Below, piece after piece: positions 26,909 to 36,346 of a stretch of 64,000 bases of DNA. Position 1 is the stretch's first letter. Every line of letters begins with the position of its first letter. Under the pieces are notes generated by a model. The model worked only from the letters and a program-made list of their open reading frames with translations, made no database searches and was not told the origin of the DNA. The DNA comes from Rhodospirillales bacterium (GTDB lineage Bacteria > Pseudomonadota > Alphaproteobacteria > Dongiales > Dongiaceae). A program made the position numbers and the translations under genes. Location of the stretch: the NCBI GenBank assembly GCA_009885795.1, contig VFKA01000013.1:1-64000 (forward strand), read 5' to 3'.

Positions 26909-27948
26909 GCCGCCTCCAGGATCTGAAAGTTGGCGGTGAAACCGGGCCCGAGCGCGGACAACAACTGGCGCCCCCGGACGCCGCCGGCAAGCACGCGTTC
27001 GAGGACGAACAGAACCGTCGCCGCCGACATGTTGCCGTGGTCGCGCAACACGTCGCGGGCCGCGGTCATGGCACCGGACGGCAGGCCGAAGGACGATTCG
27101 AGAGCCTCGATCACCTTGATCCCGCCGGGATGACAAACCATGCCGGCGATGTCGGAGAGCGACAGCGCGTGGCGCTTGAGGAACGCTTCCGTGGCGGATC
27201 GCAATTCGCCGCGCACGAGAGCCGGAATGTCGCGCGAGAACCGGACGCCGAACCCGTCCTCCTCGATGCGCCAGCCCATGATGTCGAGCGAACTGGCCCA
27301 GGTGTGCGAGCCGGTCGGTCCAAGGGCGGGTCCCTTCCCCTTCATGCCGATCAAGGCCGCGGCGGCGCCGTCGCCAAACAACGCGGCGGCGACGATGTTG
27401 CTCTTCGAGTTGTCGCCATGCCGGAACGTCAGCGCGCAGAGTTCGACAACGAGCAGCAGCACCATGCCGCCCAATGCAGCCGCCATATGCGCCGCATGCC
27501 CCAACCCGGCGACGCCGCCGGCGCAACCCAGTCCGAAAATCGGCAGGCGGGCGGTGTCGCGGCGCATCGCCAGCCGCTCCATCAGCAGCGCATCGATGCT
27601 TGGCGTCGCGATCCCCGTGGTCGAGACGAGAACGATGCCATCGACATCGCCCGGCGTAGCCCCGGCGGCGGCGAGGCAGCGCGTGGCCGCGTCGGCGAGG
27701 AGGTCGACGGCGTTATCGACATAGAGCCGCGATCGCTCGGCCCAGCCATGAGGCCGCGAACACCAGTCGAGAGGCACGCAGGAATAGCGCGTCTCGATTC
27801 CGGCATTGCCGAAGACCGGCCTCATTCGCTCTATCTCGGAGTTTGCGGGGTCGAACAGCGTGAACGACAGCCGCTCGATCTCGGACTGGTCGATGCGATG
27901 CCGGGGCACCGCCGTGGCGAGAGACAGAAGTCTGGGGGAAGTCGCCAT
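26905..27948 (-). CDS. Type III polyketide synthase (chalcone/stilbene synthase family)
   Basis: A 347-aa homodimeric thiolase-fold enzyme. The catalytic triad is visible: Cys142 in GLGCAGGVAGL, His273 in CHPGG and Asn306 in DHGNMSAATVLFVLE. It extends acyl-CoA starters with malonyl-CoA, commonly to alkylresorcinols or alkylpyrones in bacteria. The start at ATG 27948 begins the conserved N-terminal region (PRLLSLATAVP). First gene of the PKS-ICMT-GT-C operon. A 95-bp divergent promoter region separates it from the hydrolase gene at 28044. Confidence 0.93.
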   Translation of the reverse strand: MATSPRLLSLATAVPRHRIDQSEIERLSFTLFDPANSEIERMRPVFGNAGIETRYSCVPLDWCSRPHGWAERSRLYVDNAVDLLADAATRCLAAAGATPGDVDGIVLVSTTGIATPSIDALLMERLAMRRDTARLPIFGLGCAGGVAGLGHAAHMAAALGGMVLLLVVELCALTFRHGDNSKSNIVAAALFGDGAAAALIGMKGKGPALGPTGSHTWASSLDIMGWRIEEDGFGVRFSRDIPALVRGELRSATEAFLKRHALSLSDIAGMVCHPGGIKVIEALESSFGLPSGAMTAARDVLRDHGNMSAATVLFVLERVLAGGVRGRQLLSALGPGFTANFQILEAA

Positions 27949-28043
27949 CCAATACCGATGATAGGCCCGCCCGCGCCCCGCGCGCAAACCCGCGTTCCAC
28001 TGGATTGGCCATGTTCAAGCGGTCTTGATATGACTGGTCCGCG

Positions 28044-28922
28044 ATGGCCCTCTTCGATGGATTCGACCGGCGCCGCCTGTCGGCGTCGGGCACGGAGATG
28101 AATTTCGTGATCGGCGGCGGCGGCCCGCCGCTGCTGCTGTTGCACGGCTACCCGCAGACGCATGCGATCTGGCATCTCGTGGCGCCGGGCCTCGCGCGCG
28201 AGTTCACCGTGGTCGCGCCCGATCTGCGCGGTTATGGCGACAGCGGAAAACCGGCCGGCGGTCCAGGCCATGTCAACTACACCAAGCGCGCGCAAGGAGC
28301 CTTGCAAGTCGAGCTCATGACCGCGCTTGGCTTCGATCGTTTCTTCGTGGCCGGCCATGACCGGGGCGCGAGGGTCGCCTATCGCATGGCGCTCGACTGG
28401 CCCGAACGGGTGTCGAAGCTCGCGACCCTCGACATCGTACCGACGATCGAAACCTGGGAACGGCTCGACGGTTTGCGTGGTCTCGGCGCCTATCACTGGT
28501 TTTTCCTGGCGCAGCCGCATGATTTGCCGGAACGGCTGATCGGCGCCGACCCGGATTACTTCCTCGACTACACGCTCGCGAGTTGGAGCGGCAGCCCCCA
28601 GGCCTTCGCGCCCGAGGCGATCGAGGAGTATCGCCGCTGCTTCCGCGACAAGGCGACCATTCATGCGACCTGCGAGGATTATCGCGCCGGCGCCGGGGCC
28701 GATGTCGAGCATGACGCCGCCGACCGCGGCCGCCGGCGCATCGCCTGTCCCATGCTGGTACTTTGGGGCGGGCGCAAGGGCTTCGGACCATCCGACTGCC
28801 TCGAGGTCTGGAAACGATGGGCCGACGACGTCCGGGGGGCGCCCATCGACAGCGGCCATTTCCTTCCCGAGGAGGCGCCTGCAGCGACCGAGCGGGCGCT
28901 GCGAGAATTTTTCCGGCCATGA
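28044..28922 (+). CDS. Alpha/beta hydrolase, fluoroacetate dehalogenase-like
   Basis: A 292-aa alpha/beta-fold hydrolase closest in pattern to haloacetate/fluoroacetate dehalogenases. The nucleophile is Asp106 in GHDRGAR with the flanking arginines used for carboxylate binding. The second acid is Asp130 (TLDIVPT), the halide-pocket pair is His151-Trp152 (YHWFFLAQP) plus Tyr213 (CEDYRAGA), and the base is His272 (SGHFLPEE). These positions correspond to the Asp/His/Asp triad and H-W-Y halide site of characterised fluoroacetate dehalogenases. An epoxide hydrolase is the main alternative. Divergent from the PKS operon, monocistronic or with the DUF502 gene 33 bp later. Confidence 0.8.
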   Translation: MALFDGFDRRRLSASGTEMNFVIGGGGPPLLLLHGYPQTHAIWHLVAPGLAREFTVVAPDLRGYGDSGKPAGGPGHVNYTKRAQGALQVELMTALGFDRFFVAGHDRGARVAYRMALDWPERVSKLATLDIVPTIETWERLDGLRGLGAYHWFFLAQPHDLPERLIGADPDYFLDYTLASWSGSPQAFAPEAIEEYRRCFRDKATIHATCEDYRAGAGADVEHDAADRGRRRIACPMLVLWGGRKGFGPSDCLEVWKRWADDVRGAPIDSGHFLPEEAPAATERALREFFRP

Positions 28923-28955
28923 TGATGCCGCAAACGGCGCTATACTGGCTTGGCG

Positions 28956-29696
28956 ATGTCTGAAGAACAGAAGATCGAGACTGCGGAACCCGCCAAGGCA
29001 CCCTTGGGGCTGAAGCCCCGATTTTCGCAGCGCCTGCGCGCCTATTTCCTGGCCGGCATCCTGGTGACCGCGCCGCTCGGCATCACCGTTTACCTGGCCT
29101 GGCAGTTCCTGGAGTTCGTCGACGACAACGTGCGGCCGCTGATCCCGGCGCACTATTATCCCGATACCTATCTGCCGTTCAGCGTTCCCGGCATCGGTTT
29201 GGTGATCGTGATCGTGTTCCTGACCTTGGTCGGCGCGATCGCGGCGGGCCTGATCGGCCGCCTGTTCATCGCCACCAGCGAGCGGATTCTGGCGCGCATG
29301 CCGGTGATTCGCGGCGTCTATGGAGCGACCAAGCAGATCTTCGAGACGGTGCTGGCGCAGAAATCGACCGCCTTTCGCGACGTCGTCCTGGTCGAGTATC
29401 CGCGCCTCGGCCTCTGGTCGCTCGGTTTCATCACCGGCATCACCGAGGGCGAGGTGCAGGAGCTGACCGAGGATGAAATGCTGAACGTGTTCGTGCCGAC
29501 GACCCCCAATCCGACCTCCGGCTACCTGTTGTTCGTGCCCCGGAGCGAGGTTATCTTTCTGTCGATGTCGGTCGAGGAGGGCATCAAGATGGCGGTTTCG
29601 GGGGGCATCGTGACGCCGCCCGACCGCCGGCCGCCGCACATGCGCGGCAAGCGGATTCCGTCGCGCGCCAAACCTCCGGCCGGCGCGGCGCCCTAA
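28956..29696 (+). CDS. DUF502 family membrane protein
   Basis: A 246-aa protein of the DUF502 family. Two strong transmembrane helices lie near residues 24-46 (AGILVTAPLGITVYLAW) and 72-98 (GLVIVIVFLTLVGAIAAGLI). They are followed by a soluble domain with MPVIRGVYGATKQIFETV and PRLGLWSLGFITG. Function is not established. DUF502 genes next to recG are common in alphaproteobacteria; here recG is convergent, with 4 bp between the stops. Start at ATG 28956 rather than the TTG two codons earlier. Confidence 0.88.
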   Translation: MSEEQKIETAEPAKAPLGLKPRFSQRLRAYFLAGILVTAPLGITVYLAWQFLEFVDDNVRPLIPAHYYPDTYLPFSVPGIGLVIVIVFLTLVGAIAAGLIGRLFIATSERILARMPVIRGVYGATKQIFETVLAQKSTAFRDVVLVEYPRLGLWSLGFITGITEGEVQELTEDEMLNVFVPTTPNPTSGYLLFVPRSEVIFLSMSVEEGIKMAVSGGIVTPPDRRPPHMRGKRIPSRAKPPAGAAP

Positions 29697-29700
29697 TCGA

Positions 29701-31782
29701 TTACCCGGAACGCACGGTTCGCACCGCCGCGTCCCGCTCGAAGAGATAAAGCAGCGTCCGCAAGGCCTCGCCCCTCGGCCCGGCAAGATCGGCGTCGGTC
29801 TCGGCGACGATCCGCGCGTCGTCGCGCGCCGCCGCCAGCAGATCGCCGTGGACCGCGAGGTCGGCCAGGCGGAAATCGGGCAGGCCGCTCTGGCGCGTGC
29901 CGAGCAATTCGCCTGCGCCGCGCAGCCGCAGGTCCTCTTCCGCGATCCGAAACCCGTCATCGGTCTCGCGAAGGATTCGAATCCGCGCCTTGGCGGTCGG
30001 CCCGAGCGGCGCCTGATAGAGCAGCAGGCAGGTCGAGGGTCGATCGCTCCGGCCGACGCGCCCGCGCAGCTGGTGAAGCTGGCTCAACCCGAACCGCTCG
30101 GCATGCTCGATCACCATGATGCTCGCGGCCGGAATATCGACGCCGACCTCGATGACGGTCGTCGCCACTAAGAGGCCGATGCGCTTTTCCGCGAAGTCGG
30201 CCACGGCCTGGTCGCGCTCCGCCGCCTTCTGCCGCCCGTGCGCCAGGCCTACCTTGACGCCGAACTTCGCCCGCAAGTAAGCGTGCCGTTCCGTGGCCGC
30301 CGCGAGATCGATGGCCTCCGATTCCTCGACCAGCGGGCATACCCAGAACACCTGCTCGCCGCGCCCGAGCGCGCGCCCAACGGCGGCCACGACCTCGGCC
30401 AGCCTCTCGCTGGGCAACGCGCGGGTATCGACCGGCTTGCGCCCGGCCGGCTTCTCGGTCAGGCGCGAGACGTCCATGTCGCCATAGGCCGCCATCATCA
30501 GGGTGCGCGGAATGGGCGTCGCGGTCATGACCAGGAGATGACAGGTAGGCGCCTTGGCGCCCAGTGCCAGGCGCTGCTCCACGCCGAACCGGTGCTGCTC
30601 GTCGATGACGGCGAGCGCCAGATCCTTGAACGCCACGTCGCCCTGGAAGAGCGCATGGGTGCCGACGATCAGCGAGATACCGCCCGACGCCAGGCGCTCG
30701 AGCAGCGCCGCCCGGGCCTTACCCTTGTCGCGCCCGGTCAGCAGCGCGATTTCGACCCCCGCCGCCCGCGCCAGAGTCTCCATGGTCGCGTAATGCTGGC
30801 GGGCCAGCACGTCCGTCGGCGCCATCATGGCCGCCTGCAGGCCGGCCTCGACGCAAGCGAGCATGGCGAGGAACGCCACGACGGTCTTGCCGCTGCCGAC
30901 ATCGCCCTGCAGCAGCCGAACCATGGGGGTGGGCAGCGCCATGTCGCGGGCGATCTCGAGGGAAGCCTGCTCTTGCGAACTCGTCAACCGGAAGGGCAGG
31001 GCGGCGATCGTTTCCTGGCGCAGCCTGCCGTCGCCAACGACGGCCCTTCCAGCCCGGCGGCGCTGGCTGGCCCGCATCAGCGCCAGCGCCAACTGGCTCG
31101 CCAGCAGCTCGTCGAAGGCTAGCCTTTGCCGCGCGGGCGCTGTCGGCAAGAGGTCCGCCTCGACGGCCGGCCGGTGCGCGGCCGCGACCGCGTCGCGCCA
31201 GCCCGGCCAGGCCTGGCGCGCCAGATAGGCCTTGTCGATCCATTCGGGCAGGGCCGGGGCCCTGGCGATCGCGGCGCCGGCCGCCTTCAGCAGCACCCTT
31301 GGCGTCAGTCCGGCGGTAAGCGGATAGACCGGCTCGATGTCGGGAAGCTCGGCCGCCTGGGCAGGATCGAGGATGTAATCGGGATGGGTCATCTGCAGCT
31401 CGTCGCCGTAGCGTTCGAGCCTGCCGCTCACCAGCCGCTCCTTCCCCTCGGGCAGGACCTTCAGCAGATAATCGGCCCGCGCCTTGAAGAAGGTGAGGGT
31501 GAGCTCGCCGGTGTCGTCGTGGCAGATCACCTTGTAGGGTTGCCTTGGGTTGTGGGGGGCCATGTGCTTGCCGACGCGCACGCGCAAGCTCGCGATGATT
31601 CCGGCCGTGGCCTCCGCCAGCTTGGGCGTGTAGCGCCGGTCGACCAGCCCGGCCGGCAGGTGCCACAGCAGCGATACCACCCGCTCGCCGGCGAGCTTGG
31701 CGATGAGCTTGCCGAGCCGCGGCCCGATGCCGGGCAGGTCCGTCACCTGGGCGAAGAGTGGAAACAGGATGTCCGGGCGCAA
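29701..31782 (-). CDS. recG: ATP-dependent DNA helicase RecG
   Basis: A 693-aa branch-migration helicase that remodels stalled forks. It has an N-terminal wedge/OB domain (residues about 50-160). The helicase core has GDVGSGKTVVA (Walker A), the acid box ALAVIDEQHRFGV (DEQH), TATPIPRTL, and motif VI QLRGRVGRSDRPSTCLLLY. TTG start at 31782, in keeping with usual family length. Divergent from sdhE with 50 bp between starts; convergent with DUF502. Confidence 0.96.
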   Translation of the reverse strand: MRPDILFPLFAQVTDLPGIGPRLGKLIAKLAGERVVSLLWHLPAGLVDRRYTPKLAEATAGIIASLRVRVGKHMAPHNPRQPYKVICHDDTGELTLTFFKARADYLLKVLPEGKERLVSGRLERYGDELQMTHPDYILDPAQAAELPDIEPVYPLTAGLTPRVLLKAAGAAIARAPALPEWIDKAYLARQAWPGWRDAVAAAHRPAVEADLLPTAPARQRLAFDELLASQLALALMRASQRRRAGRAVVGDGRLRQETIAALPFRLTSSQEQASLEIARDMALPTPMVRLLQGDVGSGKTVVAFLAMLACVEAGLQAAMMAPTDVLARQHYATMETLARAAGVEIALLTGRDKGKARAALLERLASGGISLIVGTHALFQGDVAFKDLALAVIDEQHRFGVEQRLALGAKAPTCHLLVMTATPIPRTLMMAAYGDMDVSRLTEKPAGRKPVDTRALPSERLAEVVAAVGRALGRGEQVFWVCPLVEESEAIDLAAATERHAYLRAKFGVKVGLAHGRQKAAERDQAVADFAEKRIGLLVATTVIEVGVDIPAASIMVIEHAERFGLSQLHQLRGRVGRSDRPSTCLLLYQAPLGPTAKARIRILRETDDGFRIAEEDLRLRGAGELLGTRQSGLPDFRLADLAVHGDLLAAARDDARIVAETDADLAGPRGEALRTLLYLFERDAAVRTVRSG

Positions 31783-31832
31783 AGGGGCTTTTCGCTATGG
31801 CTTGAAACCGCGGGCGATCATACCTTATCGCG

Positions 31833-32120
31833 ATGGCGAACGGCACGGCCGATGAGCAACTGGAATCCCGCAGGCGCGCGCTGCGCTACCGAAGCTGGCG
31901 GCGCGGCACGCGCGAGGTCGATCTGATCCTCGGCCGCTTCGCCGATGCGCGGCTGAGGGCGCTCTCGCCCGAACAGCTTGACCGCTATGCCGCACTCCTG
32001 GAAAACACCGATCCCGATCTCTATGGCTGGATAACCGGATTGGACCCGATACCGCCCGCCCACGACCACGACGTCATGAAGCTGATCGTGGCCTTCGCCG
32101 CCGACTCCTTGCGTCGGTAG
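31833..32120 (+). CDS. sdhE: FAD assembly factor SdhE
   Basis: A 95-aa small helical protein that assists covalent flavinylation of SdhA. The family motif is RRRALRYRSWRRGTREVDLI near residues 13-32, corresponding to the RGxxExD segment, followed by the DPDLYGWITG region. It sits between recG and mfd, a conserved alphaproteobacterial neighbourhood. Promoter probably in the 50-bp recG-sdhE interval. Confidence 0.93.
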   Translation: MANGTADEQLESRRRALRYRSWRRGTREVDLILGRFADARLRALSPEQLDRYAALLENTDPDLYGWITGLDPIPPAHDHDVMKLIVAFAADSLRR

Positions 32121-32167
32121 TACATCGTTTCCGAGGATCGCATCATATGCTCGACACCATCGCCGGA

Positions 32168-32233
32168 ACCACAGAGGCACAGAGGCACAGAGGCGCCTTC
32201 GGTCCTGACTCTGTGCCTCTGTGTCTCTGTGGT
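32168..32233. repeat. CACAGAGG tandem/inverted repeat element
   Basis: The left arm has tandem CACAGAGG units (ACCACAGAGGCACAGAGG...), and the right arm (...CCTCTGTGTCTCTGTGGT) is its reverse complement. The 25-bp arms differ at one position and enclose a 16-bp spacer, giving a very stable hairpin. It lies between sdhE and mfd. I recall this sequence as a widespread intergenic repeat in several bacterial phyla. Confidence 0.85.
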
Positions 32234-32283
32234 GAATCCTTGCTCGGGGACGTGAGGGGTTTCATGGAATCGATCTGCTAGTC

Positions 32284-35200
32284 TTGCCCTTGACCCTGAC
32301 CACCCCTGGCCGGACCGTCATCGCCGGCGCGCCCGAAGGCTTCGACGCGATCGCGCTTGCCGGGATTGCCGCCGGCCTGAGCGCGCCGGTGGCCGAGATC
32401 GTTCACGTCGCCCGCGACGACGCGTGCATGGCGCGGCTCGGCTCGGCCCTCGCCTTCTTCGCGCCGGAGATCGAGGTGGTGCCGTTCCCGGCTTGGGATT
32501 GCCTGCCCTATGACCGGGTTTCACCCCATCGCGACATCGTCAGCCGGCGCATCGACGCGCTCACCCGATTGCTGGCGCCGCGCGAAGGCGCCCGGCGGCG
32601 CATCGTGCTCACGACCGTGGCCGCGATGCTCCAGCGCGTTCCGGCGAAGGCGGCGCTTGAGGACTCGGTCTTGGCGTTGCGGCCGGGCCTCGCGCTTTCG
32701 CCGCGGCGCCTGGTCGAATTTCTCACCGGCGCCGGCTATGCGCGCGCCGAGACCGTCGGCGAGGCCGGCGAGTATGCGTTGCGCGGCGGTATCGTCGATC
32801 TGTTCCCGCCGGGGGCGGCGCTGCCGCTGCGGGTCGATTTCTTCGGCGACGAGGTCGAACAGCTTCGAAGCTTCGACCCGATGACGCAGCGCAGCACCGG
32901 CCGCCTCGACGGTTTCGACATCAAGCCGGTGAGCGAATTCCGCCTGGATGAATCGAGCATTCAGCGTTTTCGCACCGGCTACCGCGAGACCTTCGGCGCC
33001 GGCGCCGACACCGATCCGATCTACGAAGCCGTCAGCGCCGGACGATTGCAGGCCGGCATGGAGCATTGGCTGCCCTTGTTCCACGAGCGGCTGGACACGC
33101 TGCTCGACTACCTGCCGGGCGCCGCCATCACCCTCGATCCTCAAGGAGAGGCAGCGCGCGACGCGCGGCTCGACATGATCGCCGATTTCTTTCGCGCTCG
33201 CTCCGAGATGGAGCGCGCCGGCAGGGCCGAAGGCGCGCCCTACCGGCCGCTGGCGGTCGATCGGCTCTATCTCGGTTCCGGCGAGTGGGAAGCGGGCCTG
33301 GCCACGCGGGCGGTGGGCGCGCTCGTGCCATTCGCCGCGCCGGACATGACGGGCAACGTCATCGAGGCCGGCGGCCGGGCCGGAATCGACTTCGCGACGG
33401 TGCGAACCCAACCCGGCGCCAATCTCTACGACGCCGTCATGGCCGAAATCGCCGCTCAAGCCGCGGCCGGAAGGCGCGTTCTCATGGCAGCGGTCAGTAC
33501 CGGCAGCCTCGAACGCCTGGCGCATCTCCTGGCCGAGCACGGCATGGAGCAATTCGCTCGTATCGAGACCTGGGCCGAGGCCGCGGGCCAGCCGATTGGG
33601 ATGCCGCTCTTCGCCGTTCTCGACATCGACAACGGATTCCTGGGGCGCGATCTCGCGGTCATCACCGAGCAGGACATCCTCGGCGACCGGCTTGCCCGCC
33701 CGGCGCGTTCCAAGGCCCGCCCCGACCAGTTCCTGGCCGAGCTCGCGACCTTCAGCTCCGGCGACCATGTCGTCCACGTCGACCATGGCGTCGGCCGCTA
33801 CGAAGGCCTGGAAACGCTCGAAGTCGGCGGCGGTCCGCATGATTGCCTGCGCGTCGTCTATGAAGGCGGCGACAAACTCTTCGTGCCGGTCGAAAACATC
33901 GACGTGCTGTCGCGCTACGGTGCCGTCGACGCGGTCGTGGCGTTGGACCGGCTGGGCGGCGCGGCCTGGCAGGCGCGCAAGGCGCGGGTCAAGGAACGCG
34001 TCAAGGAAATCGCCGAGCAGCTCATCCGCGTCGCCGCCGCGCGCGCCGTCAGGCACGGCGAAACGGTCGTGCCGCCCGAAGGCGCCTACGACGAGTTCTG
34101 CGCCCGGTTTCCCTATCCCGAGACCGAGGACCAGGCGCGCGCCATCGAGGACGTACTCGGGGACCTCGGCTCGGGCCGACCCATGGACCGCCTCATCTGC
34201 GGCGATGTCGGCTTCGGCAAGACCGAGGTCGCGTTGCGCGCAGCCTTCGTCGCGGTCATGGCCGGGCTGCAGGTGGTGGTCGTGGCGCCGACGACGCTCC
34301 TCAGCCGCCAGCATTTCCGTACCTTCAGCGAACGCTTCGCCGGGTTGCCGGTACGGATCGGCCAGCTTTCGCGCCTGGTGTCCGCCCGCGACGCGCAAAC
34401 GACCAAGGCCGCCTTTCGCGAAGGCAACCTCGACATCGTCATCGGCACCCACGCCTTGCTCGGGAAAGGGGTGGACCCGAAGCGCCTTGGGCTTCTTATC
34501 GTCGATGAAGAACAGCATTTCGGCGTCGCCCAGAAGGAGCGCCTGAAGGAGCTGCGCGCCGAGGTCCATGTCCTCACGCTGACCGCGACGCCGATTCCGC
34601 GCACGCTCCAGATGGCGCTCTCCGGCGTGCGCGAGATGAGCCTCATCGCCACGCCGCCGGTCGATCGGCTCGCGGTGCGGACTTTCGTGCTCCCCTACGA
34701 TCCGGTGATCGTCCGCGAGGCGATCATGCGCGAGCATTTCCGCGGCGGCCAGACCTTCTACGTCTGCCCGCGCATCGAGGACCTGCCCAAGGTCGCCGAA
34801 CGGCTGCGCAAGCTGGTGCCCGAGGTGAAGGCGGTCATCGCCCATGGCCAGATGCCGGTGCGGGATCTGGAGCGGGCGATGACCGCCTTCTACGACGGCG
34901 CGGCGCGACTTCTGCTCTCCACCAACATCATCGAATCCGGGCTCGACATCCCGACCGCCAACACGCTGGTGATTCACCGCGCCGAGATGTTCGGCCTGGC
35001 GCAGCTCTATCAGTTGCGCGGCCGCATCGGGCGCTCGAAGCTGCGCGGCTACGCCTATCTGACGGTGCCGCCCGGCCAGTTACTGCTGCCGACGGCCGAA
35101 AAGCGCCTGAAGGTCATGCAGACCCTGGACCAGCTGGGCGCCGGGTTCATGCTGGCGAGCCACGACCTCGACATCCGCGGCGCCGGTAATTTGCTGGGCG

Positions 35201-35784
35201 AGGAGCAGTCCGGCCATATCCGCGAGGTGGGCGTCGAGCTCTACCAGCACTTGCTCGAGGAAGCGGTCGCCGGGATACGCGGCGCGGCGGAAGTGTCGCG
35301 GGCCGAGTGGACGCCGCAGATCGCGATCGGCACCGCCGTCCTCATCCCCGAGAGTTACGTCGCCGATCTTGGCGTGCGCCTATCGCTCTACCGGCGCCTC
35401 GCGACGCTCGTCGATCCGGCCGACATCGACGCCTTCGCCGCCGAACTGGTGGACCGCTTCGGGTCGTTGCCGGAGGAGGTGGAAAACCTGCTTCAGGTCA
35501 TCGCCATCAAGCGCCTGTGCCGCGAGGCCGGAATCGAGCGGGTGGAGGCGGGACCGAAGGGCGCGGTGCTGGCGTTGCGAGGCAATCGCTTCGCCAACCC
35601 GGCGGCGCTGGTCGACTTCATCAACAAACACCGCGGCGACATGAGCGTGCGGCCGGATCACCGCCTGGTCTTCCGCCAGCCTTGGGAGAAACCGAAGATC
35701 CGCATCGCCGGCATCCGCAAGCTGATGCGGCAATTGGCGAAGATGGCTGGGGAAAACAAACCTGAACCAACGCCCTCACCCTGA
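32284..35784 (+). CDS. mfd: Transcription-repair coupling factor Mfd
   Basis: A 1166-aa ATPase that removes stalled RNA polymerase and recruits UvrA. In order: UvrB-like N-terminal domain with PFPAWDCLPYDRVSPH (UvrA binding), the RNA-polymerase-interacting CarD-like domain (DHVVHVDHGVGRYEGLE, near residue 495), then a RecG-like motor with GDVGFGKTEVALRAAF, LIVDEEQHFGV, TATPIPRTLQ and QLRGRIGRS, then the C-terminal TRCF domain. TTG start at 32284 (an alternative TTG at 32290). Length is normal. Confidence 0.97.
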   Translation: MPLTLTTPGRTVIAGAPEGFDAIALAGIAAGLSAPVAEIVHVARDDACMARLGSALAFFAPEIEVVPFPAWDCLPYDRVSPHRDIVSRRIDALTRLLAPREGARRRIVLTTVAAMLQRVPAKAALEDSVLALRPGLALSPRRLVEFLTGAGYARAETVGEAGEYALRGGIVDLFPPGAALPLRVDFFGDEVEQLRSFDPMTQRSTGRLDGFDIKPVSEFRLDESSIQRFRTGYRETFGAGADTDPIYEAVSAGRLQAGMEHWLPLFHERLDTLLDYLPGAAITLDPQGEAARDARLDMIADFFRARSEMERAGRAEGAPYRPLAVDRLYLGSGEWEAGLATRAVGALVPFAAPDMTGNVIEAGGRAGIDFATVRTQPGANLYDAVMAEIAAQAAAGRRVLMAAVSTGSLERLAHLLAEHGMEQFARIETWAEAAGQPIGMPLFAVLDIDNGFLGRDLAVITEQDILGDRLARPARSKARPDQFLAELATFSSGDHVVHVDHGVGRYEGLETLEVGGGPHDCLRVVYEGGDKLFVPVENIDVLSRYGAVDAVVALDRLGGAAWQARKARVKERVKEIAEQLIRVAAARAVRHGETVVPPEGAYDEFCARFPYPETEDQARAIEDVLGDLGSGRPMDRLICGDVGFGKTEVALRAAFVAVMAGLQVVVVAPTTLLSRQHFRTFSERFAGLPVRIGQLSRLVSARDAQTTKAAFREGNLDIVIGTHALLGKGVDPKRLGLLIVDEEQHFGVAQKERLKELRAEVHVLTLTATPIPRTLQMALSGVREMSLIATPPVDRLAVRTFVLPYDPVIVREAIMREHFRGGQTFYVCPRIEDLPKVAERLRKLVPEVKAVIAHGQMPVRDLERAMTAFYDGAARLLLSTNIIESGLDIPTANTLVIHRAEMFGLAQLYQLRGRIGRSKLRGYAYLTVPPGQLLLPTAEKRLKVMQTLDQLGAGFMLASHDLDIRGAGNLLGEEQSGHIREVGVELYQHLLEEAVAGIRGAAEVSRAEWTPQIAIGTAVLIPESYVADLGVRLSLYRRLATLVDPADIDAFAAELVDRFGSLPEEVENLLQVIAIKRLCREAGIERVEAGPKGAVLALRGNRFANPAALVDFINKHRGDMSVRPDHRLVFRQPWEKPKIRIAGIRKLMRQLAKMAGENKPEPTPSP

Positions 35785-36346
35785 GAAAACCGCGAGCCTA
35801 CTCCGCCGAAGCAGCCGCTTCGGCTGCGAAGGCTGGAAGCGGCCGTCGCTCAGGCTCCGCGCCCATGAAGAGGTTGTGTAGCAGCAGGCTGAAACTCGAA
35901 CTGGCCGCAAGGAGACACTTGTTGGCGCGCAAGCATTCCTTGCTCGGCAATGACCATCTCGCTTAGGTCGAGTGTTTGCCGGCGACCGGTACGCTTGAAA
36001 AGCCGTGTTTGCGCAACGGACGCTCGATCAACGGCATCGTCGGCGGGGGGCAGCCCGGTTGCCGATGTAGTGACTCGCCGGCCGTTAAGCCTATCGCAGC
36101 GCCTCATGCGTTCACACTCCGACTATCCCGCCCGGCTGCCTTTTCCCCGAGTACCTGGCGGGTGGCAAATTGGCTCGCCGGCCAGGCGTTCCTGGACCAC
36201 TTGTCTGATGCGAGGATCTTGACTGGCGACAATGGCTGTAGTGCCACTATTCGCCACCATGGCTCGAACATGCGCGTTAGTACGACATTCGCTACTCGAA
36301 GCACAGTTCCTAGACCCCGCTATCACAACCGCAGTGCCGTCGAAGT
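35785..36346. other. Interval without a recognisable gene after mfd
   Basis: A 562-bp stretch. Near its left end GCAGCCG/CGGCTGC form a 7-bp stem with a 3-base loop (35811-35827), without a T-run. Several open frames exist on both strands but none has homology I can name, good codon bias or a ribosome binding site, and GC content is less extreme than in neighbouring genes. It may be the remnant of sequence once linked to the toxin-acyltransferase fragment that follows. Confidence 0.5.

Noticed and set aside
32521-34977. 818-codon minus-strand frame opposite mfd
   Set aside because: Antisense shadow of a clear mfd gene; composition is typical of reversed high-GC codons.
35811-35827. Hairpin after mfd as an intrinsic terminator
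   Set aside because: The 7-bp GCAGCCG stem has a 3-base loop but no T-run on either strand.
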